Source of the DNA: Laguncularia racemosa
Lineage: Eukaryota; Streptophyta; Magnoliopsida; Myrtales; Combretaceae
Reading direction: 5' to 3'
Length of the DNA: 64,000 nt
NCBI GenBank assembly: GCA_037954665.1
Contig: JBBMOL010000198.1
Location: 806,001-870,000, forward strand
Part shown: one piece after another, positions 31,045 through 40,894 of the stretch
Layout: each line of letters opens with the position of its first letter
How positions within the stretch are numbered: the stretch's first letter is position 1
Program-made: the position numbers and the translations under genes
Notes under the pieces: generated by a model
Database searches by the model: none
What the model was told of the DNA's origin: nothing
Seen by the model: only the letters and a program-made list of their open reading frames with translations

Positions 31045-31887
31045 CTAAGCGGTAAGAGCAGAAATCTGAGCTGTTAAGGTGTCCATGTCATTTACAGATG
31101 CCACTCTAGACTTACCTCTTTCATGTTGCCAATTATGTGCACTAGAGGCCATTTCATCTATCAAAGCACTAGCCTCATCATACGTCTTACTCATTAGTGC
31201 ACCACCAGAAGCAGCATCTACCAGAGATCTCAATGTCTCATCGAAACTGAGATAGAAAAACTCAATAAGGAGATTATCTGGTAATCCATGATGGGGGCAT
31301 TTTCTAATTGCCTCTTTGAATCTTTCCCATGCTTCATAAAGTGATTCACCACTAAACTTAGTGAAGTTTGTGATGTCATTTCTTAACCTAGCAGTTCTAG
31401 CTGGTGGAAAAAATCTCCTTAAAAATTTAGATGAGAGATCAACCCAAGTGGTTACAGAGTCTTGTGGCAGTGAATTGTACCAAGCCCTAGCTTTTTCTCT
31501 AAGTGAAAACGGAAAAAGTTGTAGCCTAATTACATCATCAGATACATTATTCATTTTCACTGTATTACAATATTGAAGAAATATTGCAATATGCTCATCA
31601 GGACTCTCATTTGGATATCCTCCAAATTGATTTGATTGAACCATTTGAACGAGTGCTGGTTTTAACTCAAAATTGTTAGCTTGAATTGTCGGTCTTCTGA
31701 TTGTAGGACCTGAAACAATAGGTACTGTATATTCCCAAAGTGCTCTACCAACACCTTGAATTCGATTGTTGTTCTCATCTGCCATGTTCTCTTCTTTCTT
31801 TCTTCTCTTCTCTCTTCTAAGTTGTCGCAAGGTACGTTCTATCTCAAGATTAATTGGTAGAAGTTCAGCACTTCTACTCTTGCGCAT
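31045..31887 (-). CDS. Athila-like Gag capsid region (280 aa)
   Basis: An intact frame starts MRKSRSAELLPINLEIERTL and includes the arginine-rich RQLRREKRRKKEE. The gag core follows with GGYPNESPDEHIAIFLQYCN, LQLFPFSLREKARAWYNSLP, WVDLSSKFLRRFFPPARTAR, SLYEAWERFKEAIRKCPHHG and ASGGALMSKTYDEASALIDE. The methionine at 31887 is the natural start, about 115 bases downstream of the primer site. Gag forms the particle in active relatives. This is the best preserved coding part of the element. Confidence 0.9.
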   Translation of the reverse strand: MRKSRSAELLPINLEIERTLRQLRREKRRKKEENMADENNNRIQGVGRALWEYTVPIVSGPTIRRPTIQANNFELKPALVQMVQSNQFGGYPNESPDEHIAIFLQYCNTVKMNNVSDDVIRLQLFPFSLREKARAWYNSLPQDSVTTWVDLSSKFLRRFFPPARTARLRNDITNFTKFSGESLYEAWERFKEAIRKCPHHGLPDNLLIEFFYLSFDETLRSLVDAASGGALMSKTYDEASALIDEMASSAHNWQHERGKSRVASVNDMDTLTAQISALTA

Positions 31888-32001
31888 AAAAAGAACCTCA
31901 AAGAGAACGGGAAATGATCACACAATGATAAAAAATTTAAATAACAAAATAATTGTGCCTAAATTAACAAAAGAATCTAAAGATGGTCTAATATTAATCA
32001 A

Positions 32002-32019
32002 TCTCCGGCAACGACGCCA
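32002..32019 (-). other. Primer-binding site, tRNA-Asp type
   Basis: On the minus strand TGGCGTCGTTGCCGGAGA follows the 5' LTR end after seven bases. Athila-type elements use this site, normally TGGCGCCGTTGC-like. Confidence 0.85.
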
Positions 32020-32025
32020 AAAACT

Positions 32026-33599
32026 TGATCCACGCAAATAGAGATATAAAATGAGCGTGAATAAATACCGGCAAGTGTACCAGATCGGATCAAGTAATAT
32101 AGTGAGAGAAGAGTGTCGAACCATGAAGATTGATTAAGTAATAGACCTATATCAATTTCTACTATTATTTAGGCAATGATATTTGATGAGAATCGAATGA
32201 ATTATACTAAATGCGCAAAAAGGGAATTGTGTTTGAAAAATGATGAATTAATGTGGGAAATAGAATCCACCATAATTCTACTAATCATATTGCCTTCATG
32301 TTATAATAACTCATAGCTATATGGATTTTCACAAGAAATTGACAAAACCTTAATCCCTTTTCAAGTTTTAAATTAACATTACCCCAATTTAATTTAATAG
32401 CTCCCGCTAATTAAATCAATGGAGGATTCTAATTCACAATCATAAATTTCCCAATTATATGATTGCCTAATATCTTTAAAATAATTTCTCCTAATCCTTT
32501 AGTGAAAAATTTAATAAAAATATTGCATGAAACACTTAGGTCAATTTCTAATAAAATTCAATAACACTATTTCCGCATGAATTATTAAATCTTACTTAAG
32601 AATTCCTGATAAAACCTAAATTTCTCTTTCGAGTAATTTAAATTCCTATGCATTGATTTCAATTAAAAAAAATACAATTCATAGCAGGACTTCTTATATG
32701 AAAATTCCATATATCTATATGTCCTATAACATGATTACAATGATCATTTTAGTTTGAATTATGGCTTCATCATGTTTCCCACAAGGATGATTTAGAACAT
32801 TATGGTATAGATTGCATAAGAACAATTGAAGTAAATAAGTGCAATGGAATTCATATTAAATAATAAAAATAAACTGATAAATGGCATAGAAGAAAATTAA
32901 ATAAATGAAACAATTGCTATAATCTTCCAAAGTTTGTAAAACTTCAATCTTCCGAAATGATTCCTAAAGTTCTTCAATTGAAAGCAAACATCAATAACAT
33001 TCTTTCTTCAAACTAAAATTTAGAATAACATGAAATGTAAAAGAATTTAAAGAGAAGATAAAATCCTAAGCTCCCAAAGGAATTCTAATGATTCAAAAGA
33101 TCAAAAAACAAAGGATGCTCCAAAGGTTCACACAAGGGGTCTATTTATAGATCCAAAGAGGAGGAGGATAAGGCTGATCTGATGAGGAATTGAGTCAGCA
33201 AATTAATCAAGATAAGATTTTGGAGAGATTTTCGCAATGGATATTCGAGAAACAATGTAGGCCGGCTCAAGGCCGGCGGCTTTGATGCATTATGATGTTT
33301 CTTTCTAGGCCGGTGGCTTTGATGCATTATGATGTTTCTTTCTAGGCCGGCTTAATGTAGGCCGGCTCAAGGCCGGCGGCCTTCGATAGTAGGCCGGCGG
33401 CTTTCAATGCAATCCTTCACTTGCTTCTTCAATTTTGTGAAAAACTCCTCCATTTAACTTGTAATTTACTTTTAGGTCCTCAAAACCTGAATTTTCACAA
33501 TAAACACCATTAAATACCATTTCTTTATATTTTCTTATAATATTGAAATAAATTTAATATAAATCCTAAAGAAAATATAAGTATAATGTGATCTTATCA
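32026..33599 (-). repeat. Athila-like 5' LTR (1,574 bases)
   Basis: It matches 26687-28194 but is 66 bases longer, largely through extra copies of an AGGCCGGC(T/G)... unit near 33255-33405. That expanded array is G+C-rich against an AT-rich background. Confidence 0.92.
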
Positions 33600-33606
33600 G
33601 ATACCA

Positions 33607-34036
33607 TAACAACTTTCGAGAAAATTTGGTTGAATGCCTTTTCATAACTCATGTTCAAATATATATACATCAGGAGAATATCTTTTCCAAGCAACTATAT
33701 CTTACAAACTAGGAAAACAAATCTTCCTCTACCAAAATATAAATTACAAAATATACATGCCATATTTACAAAATAAATCACAGAACAAATATCTCAATAT
33801 TCACGGCCGTATAACACGGCCGTGCTTTCTAGCCGTGTATCAGGCTGTGTATGTTTCTGGGAGCTACCTGACACAATGCACGACCGTGCCTTCTGACCGT
33901 GTATTAGGCCGTGTATGTTTCTGGGAGCTATCTGACACAATACACGGTTGTGCCTTCTGGCCGTATATACGGCCGTGTATGTTTATGAGCTTCTAGACAC
34001 AATAAGCTGCTTAATTTATGTCATTCTTGATTGATA
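33607..34036 (-). repeat. Copia 5' LTR (430 bases)
   Basis: It is the partner of 11148-11564. The inner end TTGTTA directly abuts the primer-site half TGGTATC. Three tandem units with CACGGCCGTG-type cores lie at 33803-33990. The ATGAT duplication follows at 34037-34041. Confidence 0.92.
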
Positions 34037-34239
34037 ATGATGAGGAGTCAGATGATGATCTAACTCCTAAAGCTGACAAACATCAAGTTCTTCATGATGT
34101 AGCGATAGATGACTCTGCAATAATTGAAAATTCCATTCCCTCACTTGCTAGGAACAAAGGTACGTCATCCTTCCCTACATCTCCAAAGAGCATAAGGGCA
34201 AGTGCAAAGTTAAATGCCCAACAAAACATTTCATCATGA
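34037..34239 (+). pseudogene. LINE ORF1, 3' part
   Basis: The acidic C-terminus of ORF1 resumes behind the copia insertion (EESDDDLTPKADKHQVLHD) in the register of 9924-11147 and ends at a TGA at 34237-34239. It overlaps the start of the endonuclease frame (ATG 34236) by the ATGA arrangement seen at ORF junctions. Confidence 0.75.
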
Positions 34240-34960
34240 GAGGCATCTTTTGGAATACTAGAGGAATAGCAAATGGTAGAATAATTAAAAGATTTCATAA
34301 GCTTGCTATTCTTCATAAATTACATTTAATAATGATTGATGAGCTAATGACATCTGCTGACAAATTGGAAAATATTGTTAAAACTTTAAGCTTTAAAAAA
34401 TTTTATTCCAACATTAACTCAAAAATTCAGATCCTATGGAAATATTACACTAATTGCAATATTGAATTAGAAACTGACCAATTAATTCACATGAAGTTCA
34501 CGGTAGCATGTTTCCCTTTTCCTTTATATATTGCTATGGAATATGCTAAATGTTCTAGATCGCTGAGGAAAAATCTTTGGGAAGATTTAGTTCATATACA
34601 TGATGTCACTAGTGATCCTTAGATGGTCATTGGTGACTTCAACATAGTCTTATCATTGCATGAAGGGAAAGGGGGAAAATCCAAATTTTCGGGCTCAATG
34701 ATTGATTCTTAAAAAATGATTTCTAATTGTTTCTTGTCTGATGTTGGTTACTGAGGGAAATCTTTCACTTGGACTAACAAAAAAGTTCATGTTAGATTAG
34801 ATAGAGCTTTGCTCAATTTGGAATGGGTTTCCAAGTTTGATTCTACTACCACTCCCACCTGAATCGTACATGCTTTGATCATTGTCCTTTGTTGGTGGAG
34901 ATTCTTAGGAAGGATAATGCACACAAATCTAAATTTCGTTTTCAAAATATGTGAACTTGT
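34236..34960 (+). pseudogene. LINE ORF2 endonuclease (APE-like), decayed
   Basis: From ATG 34236 the frame reads FWNTRGIANG, the usual start of plant LINE ORF2. A weak central part and VIGDFNIVLSLHEGKGG (the GDFN motif) follow, then KSFTWTNKKVHVRLDRALLN. Stops at about 34619, 34711 and 34752 and later frame changes disable it. This endonuclease nicks the target DNA for target-primed reverse transcription in active LINEs. Confidence 0.8.
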
Positions 34961-36961
34961 CATCATTCTTCTCTTCTGATAGTAGAATCTTCTTGGAATG
35001 AGGATTGTAAAGCCTATGGCCTAGTGAAACTCTAACTTAAACAACAAAGATTAAAGAGCAATTTAAAAGCTTGGAATAAGAATGAATATGACAACATTCA
35101 TAAAAAGGTAAAAGAAGCTGAAGAAAAGATTAATGAATTGGAGAGTTTAAATGATAGAAATAACAATACAGTTTTTTATAGATAGCTTCAAGAAGTGAAA
35201 GCAGATCTCTTAAAACTAGTTAAACAAGAAGAAATGTTTTGGAAATAAAGATTCAAAGTTAGATGGCTAAAAGATGGAGATAGAAACACAAAATATTTTT
35301 ATGCTCTAGTTAAATAAATAAGAGTAAAAAATTCCATTGTCAAAATTGAAGATGAAAATCGAAACTAGGTGGAAGGAAATGCTCTTGGTGCTTCAGCTTC
35401 TAATTTCTTTTAGGCTTCGCTCTCAAAAGACTTCAATGTAGAAACATTCCAATGTCCCGATTGGATTAGCAAAGTTGTCTCCAACTATGATAATGGAATA
35501 CTCATTGCTAAACTGACTTATGAGGAAGTTGCCCAAGTGATCTTTGAACTTGAATATGATTTTGAGCCAAGCTTTGATGGATTTGGTGGATTGTTTTACA
35601 AATATTGTTGGAAAATTATTGGTGTTGATTTCTATGAGGTTGTTATTGAATTCTTTGAGGGTTATCCATTATCTAGATATTATACTGTTGCTAACATTGT
35701 TTTGATCCCTTAGAACTAAAATCCTCAATCTTGGAATGACTTTCGGCCTATTAGTCTATATAATACAATGTCCAAAGTATTTTCAAAAAATCATGTCTAA
35801 TGGGTTTAGTGCTGTCCTTTCCAAGATCATTAGGTTTAATTAATTAGGCTTTGCTAAGGGTAGAAATATCATTGATAACATTCTTTTGGTCCAAGAACCA
35901 TTATATGACTTGGATTACAAAGTAAGGGAAGGTAATCTTATTATGAAATTAGATATGAAAAAAGCTTATGATATATTGGACTAGATGTTTTTATTTTCTA
36001 TGCTTGACTGTTTAGGCTTTCATTGGAAATTTACCTATATGTTTAAAAGAATCATGTGTAATAGCTGGTTTTCTATTATTGTGAATGGAAAATCTTTAGG
36101 TTGCTTTTCTTCCACTAGGGGTTTACGTTGGGGAGATCCTCTATCTTTTGCTCTTTTTATTCTTGCATTAGAGTTCTTATCTCAGGGTTTAAACCACCTC
36201 TATCACAGGTATTCATCATTTAGGTTTAGGACTTCTACATCTCACTAGATATCCTACCTATTCTTTGCGGATAATTGTATTATATTCCTTAATGGCTTTA
36301 AATCGTCTGTTTCTAGAGTCTTAGACTTCTTAAACTGATATGAGCGGGTTTTTGGGCAAAAACTTAATAGGCATAAAAGCTCCCTCATATTCCCTAAAAA
36401 ATTGCAAAACCTGCTCTAAATGTTCCATTCGTTCATTGACTGGAATGAATGTTCAACAATTACCCATTACAAACCTTGGTTGCCCTTTCACCACTAGTTA
36501 GAAAGATCGTCTATTATTTAATGCAATCTTTGAAAAGGTCTCAAGTCGGCTTAACAATTGGACTAATCTATGGTTGCTTGTAGGGGGGTAGGCTCACTTG
36601 GCTAAACAATGTCTTGTCTTCTCTTCCTTTATGCATTTTCCAAGCAATTCAACCACCTAAATGGGTCATTGAGAAATTAGAGAGTATGTTCACAAATTTT
36701 TCGTGGGTGGACTCAAATGAATCATGATCAACTTCTTGGGCGTCTTGGGATAAATTTCGTCTTCTTACTAAGAAAGGAGGGCTTGGTATAGACTCATTAG
36801 TGGATGTATCTAAACCTTTTAAAGCAAAACTTTTGTGGAAGTTTAGAACTAAAAATTTCTTGTTTAACGAGTTCATGAGCTTAAAATACATTAATGGCAT
36901 ACACCCAGTGGAGGCCTTTGCATCTCATGCCTCTTCCCTTTTATGGAAGTGACTCTTAAAG
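34961..36961 (+). pseudogene. LINE ORF2 reverse transcriptase, decayed and truncated
   Basis: Pieces of a non-LTR RT appear in order on the plus strand: a YYTVANIVLIP block and WNDFRPISLYNTMSKVFSK, then GFAKGRNIIDNILLVQE, LIMKLDMKKAYDILD (a catalytic aspartate), NGKSLGCFSSTRGLRWGDPL and SYLFFADNCIIFLNG, in which the normal FADD is FADN. Downstream there are further plant LINE-like phrases up to about 36950. Many stops interrupt the frame. The 3' end is removed by the LTR starting at 36962, so no poly(A) tail is seen. Confidence 0.82.
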
Positions 36962-37988
36962 TGATTGGAATCAGACTCCTACAGGACCTATCACCAAGGC
37001 CCGAGCTAAGGGTCTCCATAATTTAGTTTTGAGAATCTTGCTTGAGAAACCTAATCTTGAGAAAGCTAATCTATTTTCTACATCTCTACATTATAATTGT
37101 AGTGCATTTCAATAGGCTCACTTATTAGTCCTACAGGATACCAAATCACCTATACTTTTGAGCGAGTTAGGATTCTCAACGGAGCCTAATTCAAAAGTAT
37201 CTTGAAGACCGGCATCATGAAGACTCATTTCTTTTATATATTTATCCTTTGTATGGACAATTTTATGTTGTATTTTCTTTTAAGAAACTTTCATTTTTAT
37301 TGTAATTTCCATTTAGGACCGGCTACCTTAAAAGTGACAAACTTGTAATTTTTGTCCATTTTCTAACCCTAGGAGTAGCAAGTATAAATACTTGCTTATA
37401 GTAGGGTTTGAGGAGGCCAAAATTTTCAGAATACACTTCATATTTTTGTGAGAGGGCTTAGGGTTTCCCTAGATCCAATTTCTCTTATCAATTTCAATTT
37501 CCAAGAGTTGAAATTGTGGCGAGTGCAACAAAGGGCAATTGTGAGTAGTATCAATTCCTTCTTTGTTGTGTTTCCATTTCATCACTAGTGAGTCATATCT
37601 AGGGTTGATTTGGATGTTCTTGGTTAGATGTTTTATTGCAATTGTGATCAAATATCATGTTATGAGATTGTTTGTTTTAGTATTTGAAATCATCATCAAC
37701 ATTGGAATCATTTGTGACGTGAATGGTGATTGTTGATAGAGGATAAAATCATGGCACTAGATCTATTCTTCTTGGCATAATTCACGTGGATTTCATTTGT
37801 ATTTGTTGTTATTTGGTGAAGTTTAACCTTGTTGGATTGTTGATTGCATCTTTGGTCCTTTGGATTTCATCAAAATTCCAATAGGGTTCATGTAATTTCT
37901 AGTCCAATTGAACCGGTTTATGTGTGTGAGTTGGGGTTTGTTTCTTTGATTCATTTGCATGTGCTTGGGCTTGGTTTTCAGCACACCA
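36962..37988 (+). repeat. Left LTR of the chimeric element (1,027 bases)
   Basis: It starts TGATTGGAATCAGACTCC and ends TTTTCAGCACACCA. The start reads as the Pol-tail frame (GPITKARAKGLHNLV-like). The palindromic TATA motif GCAAGTATAAATACTTGC is perfect at 37378-37395. It is a family member diverged from 53124-54144. Confidence 0.85.
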
Positions 37989-37993
37989 TCTTT

Positions 37994-38005
37994 TGGTATC
38001 AGAGC
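37994..38005 (+). other. Primer-binding site, initiator Met tRNA type
   Basis: TGGTATCAGAGC follows the LTR end after five bases. No second LTR end follows here, in contrast to 9481-9655. Confidence 0.9.
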
Positions 38006-38906
38006 TTGAGGTTTGTGAGAAGGGATTTGTCAATTGAAGTTTGAAAATTAAAGGTTGTTGTCTTACATTGTGAACCGAATTGTAGGAGTGGAAATTGGAG
38101 TAATTGATTATGTTGTTAAGGTGTTATGATTGTTGCTTGTTGATGTAGACATGAAGTGTTTGTAATTGCCTTATTCCTCTTGAGTGACCGTGATTGATTA
38201 AAGGGAAATGATCATTGTGATTAGTTGAGGGAAGTAGATTTTCGGAAAAATTGAATTTTGTTACATCATCCTTGCCGTGATTGATTTGTTGAAGAAGATA
38301 GGGGAAGCTCTTGATTTGAATTGATATTCAGAAAATTAAGTTGTTGTCTTCATCCTTGCCGTGAGTTATTTGCTTGAGGAAGAAGAGGAGGTTCTTGAAT
38401 TGAATTCCATCATTTAGGGATTCAAATAGCTGAAGCTTGTTAATGAGTGTATGTTGATTACTTGACATTTTGGAATTGGAAGAGTCATTTCCTTGGTAGA
38501 TTTCTTCAATTGGCGTGGAGAATTAGGAAACTATTTTGAATTCAAATCAAACATTAGTTATAGAGTTATTGTGTATTAATCACTTTGATTGCACATTAAC
38601 TAGTTGGAATCAATTACTTGCCATTTGGAGAAGTATCCTTATTTGGTTCCAATTTTGTTGTTGTTGCCATGGAATTGAAGAGCTCAACCGTGAGTATTAA
38701 TGTTGTGGTAGTGAAGGATTACAACATATTATAGTTTGATTAAAGTAAATACATTGTGTGTGTATTGTATAAGTGGCGGTATGAGTAAATTTGGCGTGGA
38801 GTTGTTTGTGAAGTGAGTGTCTTGTGGAATTTGGGAAAGTTGTTGCACCGTGATTTAAAAGGAGTGGGGAATATTATTGTTGTGGTGATTGAATTTGAAT
38901 TCAACA
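38006..38906 (+). other. Long leader of the chimeric element
   Basis: No coding signal is seen. The last part (GGAGTGGGGAATATT, then GATTGAATTTGAATTC) matches the leader just upstream of the protease start at 61237-61290 on the minus strand. Confidence 0.65.
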
Positions 38907-39145
38907 ATGTCTAGTGAAATGCTTCAATATGCTAATGTGTTGCGTCGAACATTAACTACATTTCCTAATAAGGATGAAGAACAAAGGGAAAACTTGTTCC
39001 ATACTTCTTATAGGATACAAGGAAATTTGTGTGTCCTTATAATTGATGTTGGTAGTTGTACCAATGTAGTAGCTGCCTCGTTAGTATCAAATCTAAGACT
39101 TACAACTATTCCACATCCTAAGCTATATAAATTGCATTGGCTTAG
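38907..39145 (+). pseudogene. Gag-less pol start: protease N-terminal part
   Basis: The ATG at 38907 opens MSSEMLQYANVLRRTL and passes directly into the gag/protease linker (EEQRENLFHTSYR) and the protease (LCVLIIDVGSCTNVVAASLV). The usual DGG is DVG, which probably damages activity. There is no capsid or zinc knuckle upstream. The frame is cut at 39145 by the nested element and resumes at 46141-46146. Confidence 0.82.
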
Positions 39146-40843
39146 TGATAGAGCCATTTTATACTCAATCTTAATAGTATGAATTATGTTAATTTATTAT
39201 TGATTTTATAGAAATAATAAGGAAATGGTACTTAATTTTATTATGGTGATAAATCAGGTTAAATGGAGTCGAGAGTGCTAATTCAAGTAAACTAGAGAAG
39301 TCATCTACAATTTGGATTAAAGGCAAGGATTTACACCGCTGGAGGAAAGTACATGGGCGTGTAGTTGAAGTACACGGCCGTGTACTTAGTTTTGAAGCCA
39401 CAGGAAAATACACGGTTGAAGTATACGACCGTGTATCTGTCTTGAAGAATCCACGGGAAAATACACGGTTGAAGTACACGACTGTGTATCTGTCTAGAAG
39501 GAGGCACGGTTTGTAATACGTCCATGGTTCAAGCCGTGCTATACACTGCACAAGAAGGTGGAAATGTGGACTATCAACAGAGAGAGACACGGCTTGCGAT
39601 CTGGCCGTGGTGGAAGTCGTAGTTGAAGTTGAAATGGAAGACGTGCCATATACTAAACAAGGAGGAGAAATTGTTGAAGAATCACCAGAGGAAGGCACGG
39701 CTTGACATCTAGCCGTGGTGGAAGACGTGGCACACACTGGACAAGGAAGATGATATGTGAATTATACATAGAGGAAGGCATGGCTTGACCCACGGCCGTG
39801 TTGTAGGGCGTGCCAGGCGGACGATTATTCACTTCTCGAGATTTACATCAAAAAGGAAAGATATTTTCGTATCTTGCTAGCAAAAGATCATCTGCCATTC
39901 CCTTAACAATATAAATAGAACTAACCTTAGAGGAGTTTTATAATCTTGGATCATCTTGGAAACAAGAAGGAAGGAAGGAGGCAGAGCAAGGAAACTGGGA
40001 ACAGAGGCTTATTATGTTTTTACTTTTAATTTTCGTTTTGATGATGAACATGTGTAGCTAAACAGATTTTCTAGCCAAAGGGTCATTGAAGTTTAATTCT
40101 CCAAGAATTTTGAGATCTAATTGAGTTGCCTTTAATCTATTCTTTGTTTTTAGATATTTATATATCTTTTGGAAGTTTTGTCAATATTATCTTTGTTGAT
40201 TGGTATGAATTAGAGCTCTTCTACTCAATTAGCAAGTTAATATATTGTCAACTAGCACGTCAAATCCGTAATTGTTTGATAGTTCTAGTCTCGGTGACAC
40301 AATAACATGTTTGATTATAAAATAGATGATCGAATTCATGTTATGGAGATGTATGATCTTGTTTAAATAGGTTATCTTATAATCTACTAGCATGAATTGG
40401 TGGTCTCTCTTGTTTTTAATGCTATTGATAGATTAAATCTTAAGAGCTTGTTTAGGGTTGTCTAATCAATAAGAGAAATAATCGAAGAGCTTGTTTTGAT
40501 TATCGAGGAAGTAAGGAGAGATAGGTTATTAGAGCTTGTTAATAACCATAACCAGTTTATCTAGAAATAAGAATAGAAAACGTTTGCATCGATGATCAAT
40601 TCCTCGAATTAAACTATCTTGATTCCTTTGGCTAGGCTTTTATCAATATTCGATTTTATTATCTTGTTTCAATATTATTTTGATTCACAAACAAAACCCC
40701 CCATTTTTCTTTTCCTCTTTATTCTCTTTGAATAGAAATATATTTAACCAATCCCTGTGGATACGACCCTACTCACTACTATACGCAAATCAAATCATTG
40801 TCTAGGAGTAGGTTTTTATTTTTGTTGGATTCGACACCCATCA
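39146..40843 (+). repeat. Athila-like 5' LTR (1,698 bases)
   Basis: It starts TGATAGAGCCATTTTATAC and ends TTCGACACCCATCA. The first 650 bases hold many scattered palindromic cores (ACACGGCCGTGT at about 39373 and variants up to 39800). The open frames there, on the minus strand, are serine/threonine-rich artefacts of the repeats. Confidence 0.93.
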
Positions 40844-40848
40844 AATTT

Positions 40849-40866
40849 TGGCGCCGTTGCTGGGGA
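40849..40866 (+). other. Primer-binding site, tRNA-Asp type
   Basis: TGGCGCCGTTGCTGGGGA follows the LTR end after five bases. It is the best preserved Athila-type site in the window. Confidence 0.9.
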
Positions 40867-40894
40867 TTGGTGTCAAATTTATTTCTATTCTTAT

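Larger units (their letters stand above)
26687..33599 (-). mobile_element. Athila-like element lacking most of pol, duplication GATAC
   Basis: A 6,913-base minus-strand element is flanked by GATAC at 26682-26686 and 33600-33604. The LTRs are 26687-28194 and 32026-33599, the primer site is of tRNA-Asp type (32002-32019) and the polypurine tract AAGTGTGGGGATG abuts the left LTR. The interior codes for gag, protease and only the first part of RT, then continues as a non-coding region. RNase H and integrase are absent. It landed inside the copia primer-binding site. Confidence 0.93.
11148..34036 (-). mobile_element. Ty1/copia element with three nested insertions, duplication ATGAT
   Basis: A minus-strand copia element begins and ends with matching LTRs (33607-34036 and 11148-11564), flanked by ATGAT at 11143-11147 and 34037-34041. 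Removing the three nested elements and their duplicated 5-mers leaves about 4,976 bases, a normal copia length. The order from right to left is gag, protease, integrase, RT and RNase H. The reading frame stays in register across two insertion points, with only three in-frame stops outside them (near 25705, 20201 and 19976). The LTRs begin TATC and end TTA rather than TG and CA. Confidence 0.93.

Noticed and set aside
39189..39737. Serine/threonine-rich open frame on the minus strand (182 codons), with a relative at 44657-45034
   Set aside because: It is antisense to the LTR and made by translation of the tandem cores. The copy in the partner LTR has a different frame structure.
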